NCBI GenBank assembly: GCA_024509875.1
Contig: JAMPIV010000595.1
Span: 208,501 to 272,500, forward strand
Length of the DNA: 64,000 bases
Direction: 5' to 3'
DNA from: Oreohelix idahoensis
Lineage: Eukaryota > Mollusca > Gastropoda > Stylommatophora > Oreohelicidae
The notes under the pieces were generated by a model. The model was not told the origin of the DNA. It searched no databases and worked only from the letters and a program-made list of their open reading frames with translations. This document shows, piece by piece, positions 45,353-57,172 of this stretch (the first letter of the stretch is position 1; every line of letters begins with the position of its first letter). Position numbers and translations under genes: made by a program.

Positions 45353-48300
45353 AGTACTATCAATAACAAAAATCCATCCCCAAAAATTTCTAAGTTCAAA
45401 AAAATTTTCAGAAAAATTTAAAGTTCAAAAATTTTTCTAAGTCCAAAAATATTTCCAAAAAAATTTAATTTAATTCCTATACTGGGGTCCTATGTCTATA
45501 TGAGGTCGTCTGCTATGTAAAAAAAAAACTAGTAGTGGACATCAACTTCAAAAAGTGTAACTTATTCATCACATCATAATATTTTTCACCAAATTTACAA
45601 ATTGGCAACACTGCCTAACAAAATCTGCAAAACACTCATAAGGTCATCACTAAAAAAATGTGACGAGTGGCAACACTGGGGAATGAACAATAAACTATCT
45701 TATTTGCAGAACTTGGCAGGATTATCATAATCTATTACATTTCATTCAAAAATATAGTTGATTACATTCTCTTGGATATGGTGAGGGGTGTTATCTCTTT
45801 TCTGTACTGTTATTTGCTCCATTTTAAAAGCCTGCAAGTACTAAAAAAATCCTTTTTTTTTTTTCTAGTGAATGAGCCACTTGCTCATTATTACATGTAG
45901 AAAACATCTCTAAACATAATATGCATATTTATCATACGATAATACAACCAGCATCATTTTTATAAGTAATCATTTTTCACAATAAAAGCATTAAAACCTC
46001 ATGGCTTATCCTTATTTATTTATTTGTATGTTTCCTTGTTATAGACATTTTCCAAATGGTAAGTGTATAAACTCGTTCTAAGTCCGTCACTGTAGAAAAT
46101 GTTCTATATTACATTTTTTTTTTTTTCTTCAAAATATGTGATGTTTGTCTCTAATATCCGTACGTCTGGTGGTGATCCTGTCCATTAGTCAGTTATTTCT
46201 AATCATTCCTTCTTTTCTGTCAATACAGTATTTTTTTTTTTTTTTTTTTTTTTGTGAACTCTTCCCTAGAAACATTATTTTTTATATATATTTATTCTTC
46301 AACGATCTTCTTTGACTTACTATACATCAATTTTCAAACATCAAATTATTCAGCTACCGACAGACGAATGTGTTACTATCATTTTATGAAATATAAGGGA
46401 AAAGAAAAATATAGTTTCCAAATCATCATGAATTTTCTACATTGGGTTCCGTATTACTTTATTTTCTCTTTTAAGACAACTGCTTATACTTTTGACAATA
46501 TGTATCCATGTTGTCACTCTCGAGGCATCCTTGTATACAATTTATATTTGTCTCCTTCTTTTTTTTTTTCATAACACCAATGTATCATTTATGGTGTACC
46601 AATATCATTGTATCTATTCTAGTCCTCCTGTTATCTTGAGAATTCATCCTTAGTAACTCCCTATGTACCTTATCTAGCAATACATTTATGCAAAACACAT
46701 CAAACAATTATTTATGGAAACATTTAACTGAGATGTAAGAACTTTTGACAATATGAGATGAAAAAAAATTTTGGGGTCATCACTCAAAAAATGTGACATA
46801 GAAAGGAAGAAAAAAATATTCAATTGATCGTGAGGAATCTACAATATTCTTATAAGACAAAGTTCCTTGCACTCTGACTACTATTTAACCATATTATTTC
46901 TGGTTATCCTTGCATACAGTGTACCATTTCCATTTCCTTTATAAGTCCAATTCATCGCTCATAGTGCTCCAATATTTTAAAATGTGGATCCTTCCTATTC
47001 CTCTTATTCTGTACTGGAAATATATCCTTATTAATTGTCCATGTACTATATCTGTGACATGTCTGTCCTTGGGATAACGTTATTTTCTTATCCAATATCC
47101 TCGGGGTGAGCAAATCTCAGTATGTCCAATTTCATCAACCATTTATTTATTTTCTCTCCTGTAATTCTGGGTATGTTATGAGTATAGTACATTGTCAATT
47201 TATTCTAACTATCTTACAACATTCTGTAATTCGTGATAAGGAATAGTCATTTGTTATACAACAATGTTCATATTACAAAGGCAATGAGCAAAAATCAAAA
47301 AAAAAAAAAAAAGATATCTTCTCCAAAAATGCGGATGTATCTCTATTTCCTTTACCTCTGGGTGTAGCAATTATTCAGTCATTATTTTTTTTCTCCATTA
47401 TTTAATCTCCATTTTGTGTCCTTAGTACCTGTGGTTCCATGGGATTATCATAATTCATTTATGTCTCTTGTCTACTGATAATCCTTCAATAATGACTTCA
47501 AATATGGTCCTCATATGTGCAACAATCATCTGCTCTGATTTGTTCCATGGTATTCATCAAATATTCTATTATATCCTTGTCTTATCTCGTAACCACGAAA
47601 GACTAAGATTATTCCTCCTCCAATGTTAATGTGGGGGATTTTGTGCATCAACATTTCAACAAAATCTCAGCTGTGACAACATAAAGTTTCACCTTAATAT
47701 AAAATGTCATCTTCATCATACATAACCTGTTGCTTCTTCATCTCATGTGTCATTAGTGGTTATCATGCGGTAATGGGGTATTTCATTTGCTAGGTCAGCA
47801 TGTGCAAATGCTATTTCTTTAACATGGGCAAAGGCATCATCAACAAATAGGTGCAATTTGTTCAATCTGGGGTTAGCATATACTAATGCTCTCAAGGGAT
47901 TCTTCATTTGCAGAAATTCAGCATGCGCAAATGTCATTGGGGTATTTGTGATAGGCAGTAAAATTTTTGACAGTACTAATATACATCTGGGTCTAAAATA
48001 ATAATGTACATTTGAAATAATCCTGTGGAGAAAAATAGCATAACCTACAATACTAGTTTTGGGTATGAATTATGTGCTGTTGAGAGATGTCATAGTATGA
48101 ACAGTATGATTGATCAAGGTGATAGATATAAAGGAGTTTAGCATAATATAGATCAAAGAAATATTAGTATGGGGTAAGAAAACAAAACTACTGGTGTACA
48201 GTGTCTGCATGAAAATACAGGACTCTGGATCTGCAAGGACAAGAAGTCTGGGGAATGAAACATGGAATATGATTCGTTTCAAAAGTAGAGATCAATGTTA

Positions 48301-48685
48301 CAACAGAATAGTATGACACATGTGTTATAGGTAAAGTTGTGTAACATTCTGAATATCAAAAACTGTCTGACTAATAAGGGTGTCTGTAAACAAAGAACAT
48401 TGTATCATCTGTGTCATCTTTATTTCAATGATCCAAATAAAATGTCTAACTAGAATCCTCCGTGGGCTGGTCTTGATTTCTTTCTGGGCATCATTATTCT
48501 AAGGCTGGAAAAAATAACTTTCTCAGTGAGGCTTTGACATCTTAGTCTGTAAGCAAGTCATTTGAACTGTCCAAGACTGAAAATAGAGTACATGGGGAGA
48601 GTTAGTACATTGTTAAAAATTAAGTGCACATTCGCGGTGACGGTACATGGGATGGCATGTACATTGAAGACTTGAGGGGCGTGTC
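45353..48685 (-). other. Long 3' noncoding internal region (3.3 kb)
   Basis: No envelope-like or other coding sequence seen; AT-rich with short A and T runs. GGTCATCACT then AAAAAATGTGAC occurs at about 45642 and again near 46776. It is analogous in position to the 1.5-kb noncoding part of the non-autonomous element. Confidence 0.7.
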
Positions 48686-49958
48686 TCAGCAAAGTTTTAG
48701 TAGTTCCTTCAGTTTCTCTGCCATCTCTAACCTTGCAATGTCCCGACTGCTTAGGCGAGCATCATACTGAGTAGCAGTGGTGACGGGTGTGATAGGCGAC
48801 GACACTGCATTTGCTGATTGTTGGGACACTGAGGACATTGACGAATGCGGTGATGGCTTAACATCTTTTGATTGCGGTGATGGTTTCACTGTGGTAGGGG
48901 TTTGTATGGCTGGAACATCTGTTGGTTTTGAGGCAGGTATATGTTTCGCCTTGATTTTTCTTCTGACCTGGTTGTGCTGAACGTTAGCACCGGTTACAAT
49001 GGGCACAGTAATTTGCACACTGTTGTTTTTGACTAGTTGAGATGAGGCTAACACTTCTCGGCTTGGTTTTGGAACATGATTGCGTTTCTTCAGAATCTTT
49101 CGTCTGATATAGTTGTGCTGTATACGCGGAATTTTGTTGCTAGGGATTGAGTCATCAGATTCTGTTTTATAGGCGCGTTTGACGCTGGAGCTGACTGGTA
49201 CAAATAATGTACTATCCGCATCACTGGTTTCAATGGAACTAGCTGTATCAATGTCTGTTTCTTGTTGGTATAATTCTACCATTTTTCTGTCATTATGTTC
49301 GTTGGGGTCTGACAAATCTATGCTGTCTTGTTCTGTTTCGTCTCCATAAAGATCGCTGGTATATGGTTCAACAATCTGCTTGGGTATAGTTTCTTCAGGA
49401 TCTGATTGTTTTGAACGAGCAATCTTGTTCTTGTGGTATAGCAGTGTTTGGTTTTCACTAGTGTTAAAACTAGAACTGCCTGAACTGGGGGGTGTGATAG
49501 GTATCAGCTGACGATTTATCACTGCGGGAGTAAGTTTGAGTGTGGATATAAGGTGCTTGGTTGTTGTCATCGTGTGACGTCTGAGGCATTATTTCTTCAT
49601 TTCTAATGCGCAGGTCTCTGTCCTGGAGTCGATTACGCAATTCAAGTGGTGGGATATCTTCTTCGCTTTCGGACGAGTCTCGTTGTTGTCTTGCTCGATG
49701 TATTTCATCTGTGGGTGGTCTGGGTATGTGGTCGTCTTGGTAAAATTCAGAGTCTGTCGTCTCTGACTCTGATATGTCAGACGAATCTGTGCTGGATGGA
49801 TTATAATTTAGGGTGGCTTTTCTGACTGGTCTTGTATTTGTCGTCAGAGGCGGAATGGGCCGGTGATTATCAATTTTTATTTGTTTTACGTGAGCTTTTG
49901 TTTGGTGTTGTTTCTCTTCATTCCAAATAATGAAGTTTACAGGCGTAGTTTGTTTCAT
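48686..49958 (-). CDS. C-terminal tail protein of Pol, acidic, frameshifted once
   Basis: Continues the integrase C-terminus. Part one (49958 to 49470) and part two (49570 to 48686) are in different frames; both are natural at a C6 run (G6 on plus, 49487-49492), where one base decides the frame. The protein is rich in Ser, Asp, Glu, Thr and Pro and probably disordered, with basic patches (RRKILKKRNH) and an end TQYDARLSSRDIARLEM followed by a short amphipathic Leu-rich helix. I know of no function. Relatives: the remnant at 38460-38970 and, at the very end, the non-autonomous element's protein. Confidence 0.65.
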
Positions 49959-52900
49959 GATTTTGTAGCCATCTAACCATCGGTCATCGAATTTTGAACT
50001 GCGTACATGTTTCTTGTAGTATACTCTGTCTCCTATTTTGTATGTTGGTAGCTTGGCTGATTTATCATGTTGTTTCTGTTTCTTGTGAAATGCCTTCTGC
50101 GTATTTCGTTGTGCAATCTGGTGAGCTTTATACTTTTCTTGAAGGATTATTTCGATGGGGGTCTTCTCCCATGTATTTTCTTTGTGGGCGAAGTAGGTTG
50201 TCTAACGGAAAGTTTGGTTCTCTTCCGTATAGCATGAGAAAGGGTGACATTCCTGTGGTATCGTTCACGTTTACTCGGATGGCTTCAAGAGCTTGGTTAA
50301 TGTATAGGTCCCAGTATTGGTGGTTCCCCTTGATATATTTGCTAATAATATCATGTAGGGTGGCGTGCATGCGTTCATTTCTGCCATTTGCATTTGGGCA
50401 ATAATAAGTGGTTGTAGTATGCTCAATATTCAGCTGGTGTAAGGTGGCTTTAAATGGGTTACCTATAAACTGTTTACCGTTGTCTGAAATGATTCGTTTT
50501 GGACAGCCATGCCTGGGAATGAATTCTTGTAAAAAAATTTGCGTGATGGACTGCGATGTGGCATCACTGAGTGGGTAACTTTCTGGCCAAACAGAGTATT
50601 GGTCAACTATGTGCAGGAGGTATTTGTTGCCTGATTGGGTGAGTGGGTAAGGACCTGATAAGTCAATGCTCACTGTTTGCATGGGGTAATGGGAAGGTTG
50701 CATTTCTTGAAGGGGAATTAAATGTGGCTTCATGTTTCTCAATTTACATGTTCTACAGGTGGCTACATATTCTGTAATGTCCTTGTAGAAAGTTTGCCAA
50801 TAATACCTTTTCTTTATGACATCAATTGTTTTGTCTCTTCCCATGTGCCCGTTGTTATCATGAAACTGTAGCAATACTTCTGGGACTAGATGTGCTGGAA
50901 TGACTTTTCTTAGTGTCCCTTCTTGTTTCTGATCAATATAGTATAGAATTCCATCCGTTGGGTGTACTGTAAAATCTTTACTTTTTGTTGGGTTTTCTTT
51001 CACGTATGTGAGCAGCTTGACAATTTCTGCATCTTTCGCTTGTTCTACTCTCATGTCAAACATCTCTTGGCTTTCTTCTTCTACTTGAGTGGCGGAATCT
51101 GAGGTACTTCTTCGACTTGATGAAGTAATTTCATTAATTTCTTTAGCATTATCGTCAATCTCTGAGGATGTGCCATCATTTTTGACTCTATTTGTTTTCA
51201 CTTCAGTTTCATCATCATATTTAATCCTGGATAAGAGGTCTGCACAGGTGTTCATTTCGCCTGGGATATGTTCGATAGTGGTGTCGTAGGACTGTAAATT
51301 CATTGCCCATGTCTGTAACTTCTTTGGCTGTTCTTGTGTTTTGGTGAGCCAGTTAACCAAAGGTTGATGATCAGTTCTTATAATGAGTTTAGTTCCTCTG
51401 ACGTAAAAGTCAAACTTTTGTACTGCATAGTGAATAGCATATGCTTCTTTCTCAGTGGTGGTCCACCGTTTTTGTGACTTTGACAATGCGTGGGATAGGA
51501 ATGCAATGGGTTTCTCATTTGGAATGTTTGGTAGGATGGGTGTTTCATCTTCTAGTACAGGTTGGACCAAACAAGCACCAATTGCGTTATCTGAGGCATC
51601 GGCGTATAGTATCATGGGCTGAGAAATATCTGGATGTCCAAGCAGTGGGATGGTGGTTAGGGCATTTTTTAGATACTCAAAGGATCTCTGGCAGTCTTCT
51701 GTCCATTTGAAGCGTGCATACTTGCGGGTAAGGGCTATCAAAGGCTCTGCTGCTCTGGAGAAATTGATGATGTGGCGTCTATAGTACCCTATTGTACCAA
51801 TAAATGAGCGTGTTTGTCTCACCGTCTTGGGGCTAGGCATTTCTCTTATGGCTTTGACTTTATCTTCATCAGGTCTGACGCCATGTCTATTGATGACAAA
51901 GCCTAAATATTTTGTTTCTGTCTTTAGAAACTCACACTTCGACAGTTTTAACTTTATTTGGTGATGCCTGAGTCTATCAAACACTGTTTCAACCTTGCGG
52001 AGGTGGTCTTCCATCGTGCCTGCGGTATGTATCAGGATATCGTCTATGTATGCCAGGGCAAATGGATGTAGACCCTTTAACACTTCATCCATGAGTGACA
52101 TATATGTTGCTGGAGATCCTTTTAGACCAAATGGCATAACATTCCAAAAAAAACTTCCCATATGTGAACAGAATGTGGATTTCTGTTTTGCCTCAGGTGT
52201 CATGGGGATGCACCAAAAGCCTGACCTTGCATCAAGTGTGGTAAAGTATGTAGACTTTCCTAACGTCGCAAGTAGATCGTCTATCCTGGGGAGGGGGTAG
52301 GAAATGACTTTTGTGATTTTGTTAAGGGCACGGTAGTCGCAGCAAAAGCGACTGGAGCCGTCTTTCTTTGTTACGATCACTATGGGTGAGGACCATTGGG
52401 AACGGGATCTTTCGATGATTCCTGCCTGTAGCATTTCATTTATAGACCTTTCCACGAGTTCTCTATTTTTCAAGGGCGTATGATAGGGTTTCATATGTAT
52501 TGGCTCCTCTGTGGTTGTTTGAATGTCCATTGTGACAGTGTTAGTTCTGCCTAATTCCATGTCATTGAGTGCGAATACATCTTGGTGCTTTTCTACAAAC
52601 GTTTTCAAACGTTGCTTATTATCTTCTGTGGCATTCAGGGTTGCAAGTAACTGAGCTATTCTCTCTCTGTATTTATGATCTGCTATGATATCTCTGGTCT
52701 GTCTTGATGCCTCCGTTTCATTCCCATAATTTTGGGACATTTTTCTTGCATCTTGTGAAAATCTCTGCTCCTGGTATGTGGCTTTCTTTTGCGTAGTTCT
52801 TTGCCGTTCATTGGGCTGTGCTTGGTACTGTCTCCTCTGCCATGTACTGTGTGCATTTCCATTTGTCACTGCATTTACTGTATATTCATTTCTTATTATA

Positions 52901-54201
52901 TTTCTGGGGTAGTCGTTGTTGTGCCATTTTTTCTGATTATTTCTGTCGTAACTGCGCTTATCCGCGTACGTTACTGTATTTCTTCTGTTTGTGCTATAGG
53001 GCTGTCTTCTTTCCCTGGGCGAAAATTTTTCATTCTTTCTGTTTCCAACTTTGCTGCTATGGTATCCTCCTGTGGTATAGTCATATAAGAATTCTTCCTT
53101 TTCTTCGGAAATTTCAATTGGTTTTGGGACTTTATCATATCCACCTGTTTTTGAGTTATATTGATACTCCATGGGGCATGTATCACTGTCTTGTCGCTTT
53201 GGATATCCTCCTGGCAAGACAATTTCTGTTTCTCTGTTACTCTGTGATATACAGCACTTCATCTTTTCTCTTGGTGTGCTGGGGCGCAAGAATGAGTAAT
53301 TATAGTCATTTTCATACTGTGGCCTTTCTCTTCTTATGTATGGACTGGTTCGTTTCTGCCATCTGGGTAGGGTATGCTGTGGTGTAACATGACTGTGACT
53401 GATGTTACTGCCTTTTTCTGCCTTATAACTGTTTACTTTCCGTGTACTATGGTTATTTGTACTGCGATTTCGTGCATTATGTCCAGTGGGAGTGGTTGAG
53501 ACAATTTGTGGATGGTCTCTATTGGTTTTGGTTTGTCTTATTGTTGACGTATCCACTTGCGCTACAACTGTGCCTCTTTTTATAGTGGTAGTTTTTCCTG
53601 ACATATTCAATATCATGATGGGGAAATCTCTGGACTTCGAGACTTCAGCGATTCCCTCTGTAATTTGCAACAATGGGTCATCAATAATGCTTTCTTCTGC
53701 TAGGGGCTGTACTTGAATTGATTGCCCTGGTGTTATGTACTCAGAATTTTTTACTCTGCCTTTTGCTATGACCAGGGAGTTTGGAGCCACCGTTATGGGA
53801 GCTGTAATCCTTACCAAAGACGCTATGTGGATATCGTCCTGGAGATCTATGTACGTATTGTTGACTTTGATTTTGTGGAGGTCATAGTATATTCGAACTT
53901 TGTGTTTGTTAAAAAAATCTCTCCCTAGGATAAGATTTCTAGACATTCCTTTAGTAATGACAAATGGGTGTTCAAAATTTGTTTCGCCTAAGGAAAATTT
54001 TAGCCATGCTGTCCCAACTGAATTTAGTCTTTGTCCCGTGACTGAAGCTAGGTGTGTTTTGGACGGTTGAAATCGTACTAAGTGTTGGATCCTCTTGAAC
54101 AGCTGGAACCTAATAAGGCTGATGGATGCTCCTGTATCTACCAGTGCCCTATATGTTGGCCCTGTATAGACATGATGCAGGAACTGGGGTCCGGATGTAT
54201 T
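49959..54201 (-). CDS. Pol: protease, RT, RNase H, integrase
   Basis: Open from 54201 to a stop at 50128, with the ATG at 53946 lying inside the protease and hence not a true start. Domains: protease with ALVDTGAS (about 54150) and ILGRDFF; RT (CDYRALNKI, FFWNVMPFGLKGSP, AYIDDI as catalytic box at about 52055); RNase H (YADASDNAIG, TEKEAYA, RTDHQPL, ADLLSR); integrase with zinc motif (GHMGRDKT, CRTCKLR), core SIDLSGP, ISDNGKQF and a Glu in NGRNERM. A frameshift at a C5 run (plus G5, 50157-50161) separates this from the integrase C-terminus with KIGDRVYYK, which runs on into the tail protein. Upstream, the link to gag is unclear: three short frames overlap between 54332 and 54150. Confidence 0.9.
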
Positions 54202-54331
54202 TTAGTTCCATCATGCAACATTTCTTCATATTGTATTTTACTGGATGGGCCCACTTGACAATTTCTGTTCTGTGTTGTTTCTTTTGTTTTGGACCAGTTT
54301 CTGTGATTGTTGCCCTCACTAACGGTCCTGT

Positions 54332-55408
54332 TTAGTGAGTGGCGCGGCCGTTTCCCTGACGCATGAGGGGTTGAGGTGCGCCTCTGGTATACTGATTTCT
54401 GGTGTAATCACGTGGGGGTGGTGCGGGTTGTTGTGGTTGGTAACCTCCTCTTCTGGGTGGTGCATGATTGTAATTTGCTCTACAGGACTTGTAACCATGT
54501 CCGAGCCTACCGCATGTAAAGCATCCGTTTGTATTGACATTATTGACGTCGTTTTGCCTCTGTGTGGGGGGTCTATAATTGCGGGGTCTATCATCACGTA
54601 TTCGTGGGCGAGTCCATTGCCTCCTGGTATGGTCAACTTCCATAGGCTCATGCTCATCATAGTCCCTATATTCTGGTCGGGGTTCCCTACCTGCTCTTTG
54701 TTGGAACCTTCGGTGAAGATTTTCCTCCTGTATTGCTGCTTGGATTGTTTCAGCAATAGTCTTGGTGTCTTTTCTAATAAGATGCCTTCTGATATTTTCC
54801 GCTCTAAGGCCATCGGCAAATATCCCCACTAACTGTATTTCTACATCAGGTGTGGTAGGGATTTCTCCGCAAAATGCCTCTTCTGCCATATTGAGGAATC
54901 GATCTCCAAAAAGTTGTACCGATTCATCTCTTTCCTGTTTCATGCTTCTAAGGACTGACCAAGCATGCATTTTGTCTATTATTTCCCCATATCTCTGGGT
55001 GAGCTCTTTCTTTAGGGACTCGTAGGTTTCTGTGGGGTACTGCTGGGACCTCCTTCTTAAAAAATCAGTCACGTACGAATCAGAACCTAACAGAGCGATT
55101 TTCTTTTTCTCTTCATCATTTGTTGTTTCTGCTATTGCCGCAAATTTGTCTATGTCGGCCAACCATCTCCTGAATTTCTTCTTATCTCCCTCGAATGGTT
55201 GTACTATGGACCTAACTTGGGATAATTTTGCATAATTGCTATTCTTTTCTAAGTTCTCAGTAAGGCGCTGTAGCGCTATCAATGTGGGTTCCTCCATATT
55301 TGGATTGACTGGGGGCTGCAACGGTTGTGCATTTACAGGTTGGTTCTGTGGTTGTTGTTGTTGTTGGTCCACACCAAGCTGTTGAAAATTTTCCATTAAT
55401 TGATCCAT
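54332..55408 (-). CDS. Gag of Gypsy element
   Basis: 358 codons from ATG 55408. A Gln-rich start (QQLGVDQQQQQ) is followed by a retrotransposon capsid region with FEGDKKKFRRWLADI and YESLKKELTQRYGE, an Arg-rich segment, a single CX2CX4HX4C zinc knuckle (CFTCGRLGHGYKSC, about 54505) and a Pro/Arg/Gln-rich end. It forms the particle shell and binds the element RNA. The stop TAA at 54332 precedes protease, which is in another frame, so Pol expression would need a frameshift or another device. Intact by eye. Confidence 0.92.
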   Translation of the reverse strand: MDQLMENFQQLGVDQQQQQPQNQPVNAQPLQPPVNPNMEEPTLIALQRLTENLEKNSNYAKLSQVRSIVQPFEGDKKKFRRWLADIDKFAAIAETTNDEEKKKIALLGSDSYVTDFLRRRSQQYPTETYESLKKELTQRYGEIIDKMHAWSVLRSMKQERDESVQLFGDRFLNMAEEAFCGEIPTTPDVEIQLVGIFADGLRAENIRRHLIRKDTKTIAETIQAAIQEENLHRRFQQRAGREPRPEYRDYDEHEPMEVDHTRRQWTRPRIRDDRPRNYRPPTQRQNDVNNVNTNGCFTCGRLGHGYKSCRANYNHAPPRRGGYQPQQPAPPPRDYTRNQYTRGAPQPLMRQGNGRATH

Positions 55409-55434
55409 CTTCGCTTCTGCTCTTTTTTAGAGGA

Positions 55435-55451
55435 CTGGTCATACGGCACCA
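55435..55451 (-). promoter_or_regulatory. Primer binding site, tRNA-His-like
   Basis: The minus strand reads TGGTGCCGTATGACCAG, 10 bases after the 5' LTR. It matches the complement of a eukaryotic tRNA-His 3' end (TGGTGCCGTGACCAG) except for an extra AT. Confidence 0.7.
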
Positions 55452-55461
55452 AATTGAGATG

Positions 55462-56593
55462 TGTGGCCGGGCAGGGTAGTGGGGGTTGCTGTTTAACTCG
55501 AGAGTATTAGATTTTGATTACTAGCTAGCCTGCTAGAGGTGATAATTTCTCTCTACAGACTTACAGGAATTTACCAGGTTCGGGGACAATCCTCTATGAT
55601 GTTTTATTTTTAGAGCATATGGTTATTATTTGTGTTGCACCTGCAACGATTAGCTTTGGCATGATCCTTTAATAATTGGTATGATGGCTAACTGCAAACA
55701 TATGATTCGTCAACAGCATTTGTGTTCAATGAAACAAATGTTTATTCAATTTCCAACAAGAACTGGGTTAAGTCAAATGGTAACCACACCAAATTTGCAT
55801 AATAGCATGTTGACATTTAATAAACAAGCATAAAAAGTCAATGCATTATTTTAATGATGCAATATTCCTTATTGCATCTCGTAATCTTTTCAAGTTGCTA
55901 AAACATGGCGTGGCTCCTCTATCCTTCTAGTGTTCCTTCGTTTATTTGTTAATGTGGTCTAGATTTCACGTTTTTCTTATCTCTTCATTTCAATGAAGAG
56001 CCAAACTTTCTCTTATTCATTAGTATTCCTTAGTTTGACTTTCTCTCAGCTTAAGGACCTTCATTCTTGGTAAAAGGTTCAGATATATGCCTGGGTTTAC
56101 AATTCTTTACCCAGTTTTCGAGCGTAGCTCCGTTTCAGTTATGACTGTGGGCTCTAACAGTTATTGCATGCAATTCTTAGCACTACTTACATTTTTCATG
56201 AATTCACAAACAAATTATTCTACGTTTCGAAATTACACAGTTGCTTTAATTGTGTGAAGTCAATCTCCTCTATAGAATATCACTGAGCAAAGAGAATTAC
56301 GTCTTGTCTCCACCGCTCTAAAATCATTACTGACTAAAAAAAATGGCTTCATCTCTCGTTCATTCCGGGGGAAGCAAAAAAAGGACTGAGCTTCACCATT
56401 GGTGGGAAATCACGTGACCAATGCTTGGCGTTACGAAGCGAAGCTTAGCCTAAAATAATGCGTGGCTTTTCGAAGCTAACCTGGTTTAATTAAACATCTG
56501 CGCCAAGACTTTTTTAATCTTCTGTTTCTATAAAAATTTATTTTATATGTTAATATAGCCTGTATCTGAAAACTTACGGTATACGCGGTTACA
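55462..56593 (-). repeat. 5' LTR
   Basis: 1,132 bp, nearly identical to 44175-45306. Confidence 0.95.
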
Positions 56594-56597
56594 ATAA

Positions 56598-56957
56598 GTA
56601 GGTATAGGAGTAGAAACAAAATCACCAAGAAAAAAATATACGGTTGAATTCCACTATTGAAGCGAACAAACATGCACTACATGAAAAAGGAATCCAAACC
56701 AAAAAAAAAAAAAAATGTAAAAAAATTTTAGTCTTAAAAACTTATGTTTAGCTTGACAACAACCTCTCCCCCGTCCCCCAAAAAAGTCTAACATTAATAC
56801 TGGATTTTAAAATCATCACACAGAAGCTAATAAGTAAATGATTCTTTGTTAGTTTGCATTTTTGCGTAATTTTGTGAAGCCCGTCTTGACTTATGACAGT
56901 TTCTGATAAGAACTGTTTTTAATGTTTGAAGTTTCGAAAACATTTTATATTGTTTTC
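56598..56957. other. Region with no recognised gene
   Basis: Right flank of the Gypsy element; nothing recognised. Confidence 0.5.
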
Positions 56958-57172
56958 AACGCGCTAGCGTAGTGGTTACAACACCGCTCTGGCGACCGGG
57001 TGATACAGGATCAAACCCGGGCGACGACATTTGAGGATTTTTCGTTGACCGGGATTTACCCAGCTCTAATGGGTACCTCCGAAATCGGAGAGTATTTGCC
57101 TGAATGGCGAGGGACACCTGTCTCTGTACAAGAAACAAAGGGATACTCACGTAAAATCAATGTCAGGTTAAA
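56958..57172 (+). mobile_element. tRNA-derived SINE, further family
   Basis: Head CGCGCTAGCGTAGTGGTTAC (A box TAGCGTAGTGG) with B box GGATCAAACCC about 40 bases on, then a non-tRNA body. The right end and target duplication are not clear. Confidence 0.75.

Larger units (their letters stand above)
44171..56597 (-). mobile_element. Complete Ty3/Gypsy element, 12.4 kb, minus strand, with TSD
   Basis: Two 1,132-bp LTRs (44175-45306 and 55462-56593) bound gag, protease-RT-RNase H-integrase and a tail protein, in the standard Gypsy order. ATAA at 44171-44174 and 56594-56597 is the 4-bp target duplication. The LTRs differ at about five positions including two homopolymer lengths, so the insertion is recent. 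The coding part is broken by a few frameshifts. Unusual points: an acidic tail after integrase, and 3.4 kb of noncoding sequence before the 3' LTR. Confidence 0.95.

Noticed and set aside
45353..48685. Envelope gene in the Gypsy element
   Set aside because: No long frame with signal peptide, cysteines or transmembrane segment on the element's strand.
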